Positions 9,703 through 16,726 of a stretch of 25,046 nucleotides of DNA are shown one piece after another (position 1 is the first letter of the stretch; each line of letters opens with the position of its first letter). This DNA is from Paulinella micropora. Its lineage: Eukaryota > Cercozoa > Imbricatea > Euglyphida. The notes below the pieces were generated by a model. That model made no database searches, was not told the origin of the DNA, and saw nothing but the letters and a program-made list of their open reading frames with translations. The stretch is from positions 447,606 through 472,651 of the forward strand of contig BJOX01000042.1 in NCBI GenBank assembly GCA_009731375.1, read 5' to 3'. Position numbers and translations under genes: made by a program.

Positions 9703-11130
9703 TCATCTCTTTGCTTCCTGAGCCCTGCGTTTCAGAGCCTCGGCCTCCACCACCTTGCCCTGCTGCTCCAGAAACCTGACCAGGAGCTTGACAGAAGCCA
9801 ACGTGTCCGGGTGCTCTGCCCCGAGCGTCTTCTCGCACTCTTGCAAGGGCCTGCGGTAGAGAGCCTCGGCCTCTGCCAGCTTGCTCTGCTTCTCCAGCAA
9901 GTCGGCCAGGTTGTACACCGAAATCAACGTGCCCGGGTGCTCGGGCCCGAGCGTCTTCTCGCACCCTTGCATAGCCCTGCGGTACAAAGGCTCGGCCTCC
10001 GCCAGCTTGCCCTGCTTCTTTAGCAAAAAGCCCAGATTGTTGACCAAAGTCAACGTGCCCGGGTGCTCGGCCCCGAGCGTCTTTTCTCTTCCTTGCAGAG
10101 CCCTGCGGATCAGAGGCTCGGCCTCCGCCAGCTTGCCCTGCTGATACAGCAACACGCCCAAGTTGTTGACCGAATGCAACGTGTCCGGGTGCTCAGCCCC
10201 GAGCGTCTTCTCCTGTCCTTGCAGAGCCCTGCGGCACAGAGGCTCTGCCTCCGCCAGCTTGCCCTGCTGATACAGCAAGCTGGCCAGGTTGTTGACCGAA
10301 GTCAACGTGTCCGGGTGCTCGGCCCCGAGCGTCTTTTCTCTTCCTTGCAGAGCCCTGCGGTACAGAGGCTCGGCCTCCGCCAGCTTGCCCTGTTGATAGA
10401 GCAACGCGCCCAGGTTGTTGACGGAAGCCAACGTGTGCGGGTGCTCGGCCCCGAGCGTCTTCTCCTGTCCTTGCAGAGCCCTGCGCAACAGAGGCTCGGC
10501 CTCCGCCAGCTTGCCCTGCTGATGCAGCAACAAGCCCAGGTTGTTGACCGAAATCAACGTGGACAGGTGCTCGGACCTGAACATCTTCTCCTGTCCTTGC
10601 AGAGCCCTGCGGTACAGAGGCTCGGCCTCCGCCAGCTTGCCCTGCTCCTTCAGCAACGTGGCCAGGATGTTGACCGAAGTCAACGTGGACGGGTGCTCGG
10701 CCCCGACCGTCTTCTCCAGTCCTTGCAGAGAACTGCGGAACAAAGGCTCTGCCTCCGCCAGCTTGTCCTGGTCACACAGCAAGCCGGCCAGGTTGTTGAC
10801 CGAAGTCAACGTGTGCCTGTGCTCTGGCCCGAGCATCTTCTCGTTCGCTTCCAAATCACGCCGAAAAAACTCCTCCGCTCCCTTGAGGTCGCCCAGGTTT
10901 TGAAACAGTAGGCCCACGTTATTCATGAGCGTCAAAGTGGCTTCGTCTGTTTGGCCTTCCTTTGCCTGGAGTGCGTCGCGACCCGCCTGCACTACCCAGG
11001 CCCGCATCTCAGCCAGCACGGCCTTGTTCAGCTCGAGCGCCCCGCCTTCCATCCCTTCCACTAAGGCCAAGATTTTCTCTTGGTCTTCCTTCTTGAAGGC
11101 CTCCGCCTTTTTAACATCAATTTTGGAGAG
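9703..11130 (-). CDS. kinesin-light-chain-type TPR module, ten 42-residue repeats
   Basis: The 3' part of a large minus-strand gene, ending in TGA at 9703-9705. After an N-terminal helix (ALVEGMEGGALELNKAV) there are ten tandem 42-residue TPRs of the kinesin-light-chain type, each about N-N-L-x-x-L-L-x-Q-Q-G-K-L-A-E-A-E-P-L-Y-R-R-A-L with a linker E-K-T-L-G-A-E-H-P-D-T-L. Repeats 4-8 are nearly identical at DNA level, implying recent expansion or gene conversion; the first and last are more diverged. The family serves protein-protein binding and is cytosolic; no signal peptide or membrane segment is seen. The Met at 11070 is probably not the true start: the same frame extends upstream (LSKIDVKKAEAFKKED) to a one-base break near 11130, where it meets the TIR-like domain. 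In algae and other protists such TPR arrays are often attached to signalling or recognition domains; a receptor-like role here is inference. Confidence 0.85.
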   Translation of the reverse strand, partial: LSKIDVKKAEAFKKEDQEKILALVEGMEGGALELNKAVLAEMRAWVVQAGRDALQAKEGQTDEATLTLMNNVGLLFQNLGDLKGAEEFFRRDLEANEKMLGPEHRHTLTSVNNLAGLLCDQDKLAEAEPLFRSSLQGLEKTVGAEHPSTLTSVNILATLLKEQGKLAEAEPLYRRALQGQEKMFRSEHLSTLISVNNLGLLLHQQGKLAEAEPLLRRALQGQEKTLGAEHPHTLASVNNLGALLYQQGKLAEAEPLYRRALQGREKTLGAEHPDTLTSVNNLASLLYQQGKLAEAEPLCRRALQGQEKTLGAEHPDTLHSVNNLGVLLYQQGKLAEAEPLIRRALQGREKTLGAEHPGTLTLVNNLGFLLKKQGKLAEAEPLYRRAMQGCEKTLGPEHPGTLISVYNLADLLEKQSKLAEAEALYRRPLQECEKTLGAEHPDTLASVKLLVRFLEQQGKVVEAEALKRRAQEAKR

Positions 11131-11640
11131 CGACCTAAAATAGAATCGAAATCATTCACAAGCGCCTTTTCAAAATCCTTGGTTTCTGTGGGAGAGAGAC
11201 ATATTTCGAACGAGGCTTTGGTAAGTCGCGTGCAGAATATCTCCCACAGACACCATGAGCGAGTCAGGGGCACAGGGTTCCTCCAGGGGGAGAGAATCAG
11301 CACCGTTCGGCCGATCGTCCGGACGTTCTCCCGAAACGCCTCGAACCAGAAGTCCGGATCCACCGTGGACGTCTGATGCTGGTTCACTGTGAAAATGTCA
11401 AACCAAAGAAAGGTCTGACTTCTCACGTTGTCTTTGTCGGGCCAGTGAGCAGCGATAGCCTTCACCACTTGCTTGAATCTGTACTTCCACGCGTGGGAAC
11501 GAAACACAGTGGCGGTCGCCACGCCGGCGCGGTCTTGCGGGTCCTGCGACCGGGCCAGCAGCTCCACGTAGGATCATTTCTGATCCGTGGTGGCGGGCTT
11601 GACCAGATCGCGCACCACGTCGTCGGTGGTGCGCCCGCAG
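11115..11640 (-). pseudogene. TIR-like 'SHAW' domain of the same gene, frame-broken
   Basis: The main frame (11567 down to about 11125) shows a compact alpha/beta domain: VATATVFRSHAWKYRF near 11500, then LWFDIFTVNQHQ, FRENVRTIGRTVLILSPW and LTRSWCLWEIFC. The order (SHAW, W-x-D-I-F-x-V-N-Q-H, PW, L-T-R-x-W-C-L-W-E) matches a domain I know from protist proteins that carry C-terminal TPRs and that looks TIR-like; enzymatic activity cannot be claimed. The reading continues upstream through an in-frame TGA at 11574-11576 (SYVELLARSQ on one side, TTDDVVRDLVKPATTDQK on the other). A one-base shift near 11640 then joins it to LLATYQRWEAAG from the zinc-finger exon. A further one-base break near 11130 separates it from the TPRs. 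The three breaks suggest a pseudogene unless the consensus is faulty. Confidence 0.6.
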
Positions 11641-11950
11641 CCAGGCAGCCCGCAGCCTCCCAGCGCTGGTATGTGGCCAGCAGCAGCGACACCGACACAC
11701 CGCGCCTCGGGATCGGGGAGTTGGGCAATGCGCATATACCACATGCGGAGACGTCGCAGCCGTTCAAGTAGGTGGACTGAACGCAAGCCCACTGCTCGAT
11801 CTCGGCCTGTCCTTCATCGACCTGCTGCCCTTTTTCCTCCCCAGCCCGGCACAGCAAAGACAACTTCTTAGCCTCCGCCGTCTCCTCGTCCTCCTCCTCG
11901 TCCTTCTGCGCCTCCATCGTTTCTACCGCGGTCTGCTTTGTGTCCTGAAC
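11640..11950 (-). pseudogene. exon with acidic linker and a degenerate RanBP2-type zinc finger
   Basis: On the minus strand the sequence TTGTTCAG (about 11946-11953) forms a plausible 3' splice site. The exon that follows encodes a charged linker (EAQKDEEEDEETAEAKK), then a RanBP2-type zinc finger at about 11728-11797: W-A-C-V-Q-S-T-Y-L-N-G, then C-G-I-C. The second of the four zinc-binding Cys is Ser here (TCC for TGC), so zinc binding should be impaired. After the finger the frame reads LLATYQRWEAAGC, which belongs to the start of the TIR-like module and is then lost by a shift near 11640. RanBP2 fingers usually bind ubiquitin, Ran or single-stranded RNA; which applies here is not visible. 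Confidence 0.55.
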
Positions 11951-11984
11951 AAGCACGCAAACATGCATGGGAACACAACCAAGG

Positions 11985-12300
11985 ACGCACACACACACAC
12001 ACACACACAATAGTGATACACGCATACGTACATACAAATATATATGCATACATACATATGCATACTTACATACCTACATACATACATACATACATGCAAC
12101 TATATAATTGGTGCAAAGATACGCATGCCAATAGCTGCACTGAACGCAAGCCCACTGTTCGACCTTGAACAAACATGAACACACGCAGGGAAACACAACA
12201 CACAAACACGGATACACAACGCACAAACACACACACACACACGCACACACGCACGCACACAGACACATAAACATACATATTTTCCCATAAAACCATATCA
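11985..12300 (-). other. probable intronic sequence with CA/CATA repeats and half a zinc finger
   Basis: CA arrays at about 11987-12010 and 12225-12262 and a CATA array at 12020-12096 surround a short coding-like piece at about 12120-12170. On the minus strand this reads VEQWACVQCSYW after a possible splice acceptor (TTGTTCAAG). It matches the first half of the other RanBP2 fingers, but no second Cys pair follows, so it is either a decayed duplicated exon or one cut by a microsatellite. Confidence 0.45.
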
Positions 12301-12465
12301 AGGGTGCAAAGGCATGCCGATCACACCAACATCAACACAAAAACATACACATGCACATGGAAAACATAAGCATAGCAACCAACATACACACACAATGTCC
12401 ACACACCGTTTTCATACACACAGAAGAAAATCAGACACAGCTTCACTTTCAACCAGATACGTATA

Positions 12466-13225
12466 TCACATCGCACTCGAGGTCGGGGGAAAGACCACAG
12501 GCCCAACAGCAGCCGCGGCCACGCCCGGTGCCAGCGCGGCGGCAGGCTTGGGTGATGAGCACACGTCACATGCGGCGGCGCTGCCATTCAAATACGTGCA
12601 CTGCAGGCAAGTCCACTGCTCGCCATCAGAGGCTGCGCTACCCACTTCCGATGTCTCAGCAGTCCTCGACGCCGGGGCTGCGGCAGGCTTGGGCGATGTG
12701 CACATGTCACACACAAGGCGTTGGGGCCGTTCAAGAAGGTGCAGTGAACGCAAGCCCACTCATTGGCCTTGTACGGCTCCTGTCGCGCTCCCTCTTGCTC
12801 CTCCCTGCGCTTGCCAGCCTTCTCCTCCTCCTCCTCCTGCTCGTGGCGCTGTCGCTCCTCCTGCTCGCGGCGCTTGCGTGCCTCCTCCTCCTCCTTTTGC
12901 CTCACTCTCTCTTCCTCCTCCTGTCGCGCTCTTTCTTGCTCCTGCCTGCGCTTGCGAGCTTCCTCCTATTGGCGCTGTCGCTCCTCCTGCTCACGGCGCC
13001 TGCGTGCCTCCTCCTCCTGCGCCACTCTCTCTTCCTCCTCCTGTCGCGCTCTTTCTTGCTCCTGCCTGCGCTTGCGAGCTTCCTCGTCTTGGCGCTGTTG
13101 CTCCTCCTGCTCGCCGCGCTTACGAATCTCCTCGTCCTCCTCCTCCTCCTCCTCCTGTGGCGGGGGCGGGCTGTGCCGGATCTGCCAGTGCCGGCACATA
13201 GCATAAATACATAAAATACTTACAT
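12466..13225 (-). pseudogene. coiled coil plus two RanBP2-type zinc fingers, 5' part of the TPR gene
   Basis: Read on the minus strand, the N-terminal part is a long Glu/Arg/Gln coiled coil (QEEEEEEDEEIRKRGEQEE onward, about 13170-12790) interrupted by an in-frame TAG near 12968. Two RanBP2-type fingers follow: finger 1 (NEWACVHCTFLNG, then V-C-D-M-C) at about 12695-12767, and finger 2 (EQWTCLQCTYLNG, then C-D-V-C) at about 12557-12622. Finger 1 is split by a one-base frame change between its Cys pairs. Both fingers are followed by SSPKPAAA or TSPKPAAA, marking a duplicated module of about 46 residues. The reading ends at a TGA near 12466, so a splice donor should lie shortly before it. The true start is not visible; possible starts lie near 13200-13247, close to a CATA array. 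Confidence 0.6.
12839..13086. repeat. 120-bp in-frame tandem repeat encoding the coiled coil
   Basis: The block TCGCGCTCTTTCTTGCTCCT occurs at about 12924 and 13044, and CTGTCGCTCCTCCTGCTC at about 12848 and 12968. The 120-bp spacing equals a 40-residue protein repeat of R-R-x-Q-E-x-E and R-E-Q-E-E-R-Q-R type. Only one copy carries the in-frame TAG (TCCTATTGG against TCGTCTTGG in the next copy). Confidence 0.75.
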
Positions 13226-13339
13226 AACATACATACATACACGACATTGATACACACTATATATTCTACAGGGCAATGGAGTAATCCGCCAAGATTTCAA
13301 AAGTACATGACATATAAACATAACATACAAATTGACATA

Positions 13340-13413
13340 CATACATACATGACTTGCATACATGAGAGAGAGAGAGAGAGAGAGAGATGAGAGAGATGAG
13401 AGAGAGATGAAAA

Positions 13414-13446
<33 letters not shown>

Positions 13447-13666
13447 GAGAGAGATGAGAAAGAGAGAGAGAGAGAGCGAGCGAGTGTGTGTGTGTGTGTG
13501 TGTGCGTCTCTCTCTACGTACAACTAGTTGCGATTGATAAAGAATGCGTTATCTTTTTTGAAAGAAGAAAGACGAATATAATGAAGAAAGTAAAACATTT
13601 GAACACCAAAAAGATAGAGATGTAGTTGGAATCCTACAAAACAATGCAAAGGCAGGATTTCCCACT

Positions 13667-13703
<37 letters not shown>

Positions 13704-13804
13704 AAGATATATATATATATATATATAGGGGCAATATATAAATATATATATATATATATATATCATATAGGTACATATATACATAGAGAGAGAGAGAGAG
13801 AGAG

Positions 13805-13846
<42 letters not shown>

Positions 13847-13960
13847 GAGAGAGTGAGAGAGTGAGAGAGAGAAAGAGAGAAAGAGAGAGAGAGATAGATA
13901 GATAGATAGGTAGATAGATAGATAGATAGATGGATGGATGGATGGATGGATGAATGGATG

Positions 13961-13991
<31 letters not shown>

Positions 13992-14012
13992 TGATAAATA
14001 GATAAATAGATC

Positions 14013-14046
<34 letters not shown>

Positions 14047-14318
14047 GATAGATAGATAGATAGATAGATAAATAGATAAATAGATAGGATAGGATAGATT
14101 AGATAGATTAGATAGATAGATAGATAGATAGATGTAGAGATAGATGTAGATTTTTTTATATATATACATATATATATAGAGAGAGATAGATAGATAGATA
14201 GATAGAGACAGAGGGAGAGAGAGAGAGAGAGAGAGGGAGAGATAGATAGATAGATAGATAGATAGATAGGTAGGTAGGTAGGTAGGTAGGTAGATAGATA
14301 GATAGATAGATAGATAGA
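13340..14318. repeat. (GA)n, (GT)n, (TA)n and (GATA)n arrays
   Basis: Near-continuous simple repeats with one ~150-bp unique insert at about 13515-13668 in which no gene is recognisable. Long Ser/Leu/Tyr/Ile frames on the minus strand are produced by the repeat. Confidence 0.95.
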
Positions 14319-14500
14319 TATGTTTCGTCAAGGAGCGTCGCATAGCCAAATTGCCATAAGCGTCCTACCAGGAGGCATCCTCGTTCTCAGGCCTGCCTTC
14401 GCCTTCCTGGCTCCCTCATAGCTAACGGCCAGCGGAAGGATCCACTCACCAAGCACGAAGTGCAGGGTGAGTAGCTTTTACGGGCGAGCTCAAAGAAAAG
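14319..14500. other. unique spacer between microsatellites, possible short minus-strand exon
   Basis: About 150 bp of ordinary sequence. On the minus strand one frame stays open for ~47 codons (from about 14472 to a stop near 14332) and reads like ordinary protein (for example LHFVLGEWILPLAVSYEG). There is no start codon at its beginning and no homology I recognise, so this is only a candidate exon. Confidence 0.25.
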
Positions 14501-14510
14501 AAAAGAAAAG

Positions 14511-14564
<54 letters not shown>

Positions 14565-14601
14565 NNNNNNNNNNNNNNNNNNNNNNNNNNNNNNNNNNNN
14601 N

Positions 14602-14676
<75 letters not shown>
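14501..14676. repeat. long poly-A tract with gap
   Basis: AAAAG repeats pass into a pure A run, a 37-N gap and another ~75 A. The ~145-bp unique stretch after it (14677-14825) contains no clear gene. Confidence 0.9.
14565..14601. other. assembly gap (37 N)
   Basis: Lies within the long poly-A tract. Confidence 0.95.
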
Positions 14677-14679
<3 letters not shown>

Positions 14680-14827
14680 AACGCCACAGCGACCCATGGT
14701 GCCTCCTTGCGAGGTAGCCGACGGGCATGTGGTGCAGTTTGCTCTAGGATGGTTGGTCTTCATCGCCAATGCCCGCCCCCGCGACCAATTTTTCTTACAT
14801 CGAAGGAAGGGACGCCCGACAGGGATA

Positions 14828-14831
14828 AATG

Positions 14832-14881
<50 letters not shown>

Positions 14882-14960
14882 GTTAGATAGATTTGGATAG
14901 ATAGATAGATAGATAGATAGATATGGATAGATATGGATAGATAGATAGATAGATAGATAT

Positions 14961-15019
<59 letters not shown>

Positions 15020-15022
15020 TAG

Positions 15023-15059
<37 letters not shown>

Positions 15060-15156
15060 GGGTAGGTAGGTAGGTAGATAGAAAGAAAGAAAGAAAGAGA
15101 GAGAGAGACAGACAGAGAGAGAGAGAGAGGAGAGAGAGAGAGATAGATAGATAGAT

Positions 15157-15204
<48 letters not shown>

Positions 15205-15221
15205 CAGACAGATAGACAGAC

Positions 15222-15256
<35 letters not shown>

Positions 15257-15350
15257 CAGATAGATAGATAGATAGACAGATAGATAGATCGACAGATAGA
15301 TAGATAGACAGATAGATAGATAGATAGATAGATATATAGATAGATAGATG
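14828..15350. repeat. (GATA)n array with GAAA, GGTA, GACA and GA subarrays
   Basis: Almost continuous GATA with short stretches of variant tetranucleotides. All open frames across it are repeat-derived. Confidence 0.95.
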
Positions 15351-15660
15351 AGATGTCGCAAAGGAATGTAGTCCTTGCAAAGGAACGCAGTTTCACATCA
15401 AACAATAATTTGTGTACTGTGCATGTGTCCGGGATGGGAATCACGGGTAGACTGTGTTCTGGAAAAAGAAGAGGAGGAACGTTGCAGAAAAAGGCAATCT
15501 AGGAATGGAGAGTGGGAGGATAAGGAAGAAGAGAAAGAAAAGGAAGCCGTTAGTCCAAGTGTTTTGAGCACCGTAAGCTTGCGCAAGCTACAATGATGAC
15601 ATTGTATGAGGGCCTAAACCCCCGCAGGGACCTAGCCCGGGCTATGCAACACTGGACGGC
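15351..15660. other. unique segment without a firm gene call
   Basis: A plus-strand frame at 15375-15596 contains a charged stretch (LEKEEEERCRKRQSRNGEW) and a minus-strand frame gives RARSLRGFRPSYNVIIV. Neither has supporting motifs or splice logic strong enough to call. Either may be an exon of the minus-strand candidate gene at 15836-15962. Confidence 0.25.
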
Positions 15661-15661
15661 T

Positions 15662-15663
15662 AT

Positions 15664-15721
<58 letters not shown>

Positions 15722-15740
15722 CATGTATATATATAGTATG

Positions 15741-15771
<31 letters not shown>

Positions 15772-15791
15772 GCAGAGAGAGAGAGAGAGAA

Positions 15792-15839
<48 letters not shown>
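15662..15839. repeat. (GATA)n, (TA)n and (GA)n arrays
   Basis: Simple repeats that directly follow (on the minus strand) the membrane-anchor exon candidate at 15836-15962, so they probably lie in an intron or 3' flank. Confidence 0.9.
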
Positions 15840-15841
<2 letters not shown>

Positions 15842-15962
15842 GCAGAGGGAGGGCCAGGACCTGGGCTTGTCTATAGCGGTAGTAGCCATAAGCTGTTGCA
15901 ACACCTGCCGCAGCAGCGACTAGCAGGACTGCCTTCTTTTGGCTTGATGACAGGGACTGCAT
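15836..15962 (-). CDS. candidate first exon encoding an N-terminal membrane anchor
   Basis: From the ATG at 15960-15962 the minus strand encodes MQSLSSSQKKAVLLVAAA, followed by more Ala/Gly and then a Tyr/Arg-rich stretch (GYYRYRQAQ). This is a short Ser-rich head, a Lys pair, a ~17-residue hydrophobic segment and basic residues, the pattern of a signal anchor as in mitochondrial outer-membrane or peroxisomal membrane proteins. The frame then runs into a GA/TA/GATA microsatellite, so a splice donor should lie near 15855-15865; CAG|GTCCTG is available but weak. No downstream exon is identified with confidence. The start is convincing, but the assignment rests on composition only. Confidence 0.35.
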
Positions 15963-16127
15963 TTAAACAAGCCAAAAGGAAAACTGAGGCAGAATCTAGC
16001 TGGACATGGGGTGTTTGCAGCATAACTTTGACATGGTGCGTACGCTTTTTTAGGTTTCCCGTGTTGTGCTGCGAAAAAATTGATGCAAGTTACCTTGATG
16101 CGGATGATAGCTGATGAAATCGAGCGC

Positions 16128-16275
16128 AAGAAAGGAAGGAGGAAAGAGGAAGGAGGAAGAAGGGAAGGGGAGGAAGGAAAGAACGAAGGAAGGAAGGAAA
16201 AGAAGGAGGAAGCTTAAGGACGAAGGAGGACGGAGGAAGGAGGAAGGAGGAAGCAAGAAGCAAGAAGCAGGAAGC
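16128..16275. repeat. purine-only tract (GGAAGGAGGAA-like)
   Basis: About 150 bp with almost no pyrimidines on the plus strand, grading into GGAAGCA heptamers that form part of the direct repeat below. Such tracts can form triplex DNA. No gene. Confidence 0.7.
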
Positions 16276-16726
16276 AGGAGGGCACAATGCACGGTGGCAG
16301 CAGCAAGAACGAACATTTTGTGTAACACTCGTTGACAAAGCAATCTCTGCATGCATCATATATATAGAAACATACAGTCCCTCCAGACGGGGGATTCTTT
16401 TGTATCTTGATGCATTTTCTTTGATTTGTTTTACTTGTGTGTATTAGGTGTATCGGGAGGTGACACGCTGTTAAGAAATGTGCTAAAAAAAGGTGTTCTA
16501 AAATCACGGAGGAGGAAGCAGGAAACAGGAAGCAAGAAGCAAGCGAAGCAGAAGCAGGAAGCAGGAAGCAGGAAGCAGGAAGCAGGCGCAAGGCACCGCA
16601 GCAGCAGCAAGAACGAAAATTTTGTGTAACACACGTTGACAAAGCAATCTCTGTATGCATCACATGTAGAAACATACAGCCCCTTCAGACTGGGGATTCT
16701 TTTGCATCTTTGATGCATGTTCTTTG
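16260..16726. repeat. two copies of a ~160-bp direct repeat, 304 bp apart
   Basis: Copies lie at about 16260-16422 and 16562-16726. Shared blocks are GCAGCAGCAAGAACGAA, CGTTGACAAAGCAATCTCTG, TAGAAACATACAG and GGGGATTCTTTTG, then GATGCAT and TTCTTTG. Each copy starts in GGAAGCA/GGAAGCAGG repeats. The second copy ends at, and supplies, the ATG used for the protease-AlkB gene (16717); the first copy reads GATGCATTTTC there and has no ATG. Confidence 0.85.

Noticed and set aside
10063-10911. A 282-codon plus-strand frame with regular repeats.
   Set aside because: It is the antisense shadow of the minus-strand TPR array; its periodicity is inherited from the 126-bp repeat, and the minus strand gives a recognisable family.
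7612-12970. Reassigned stop codons as an explanation for in-frame stops.
   Set aside because: The stops in otherwise good readings include TGA, TAA and TAG, and the genes also carry frameshifts. No single code change would repair them.
14501-14676. Poly-A tract as the tail of a retrotransposed transcript.
   Set aside because: No upstream gene copy or target-site duplication is visible, and it lies among other simple repeats.
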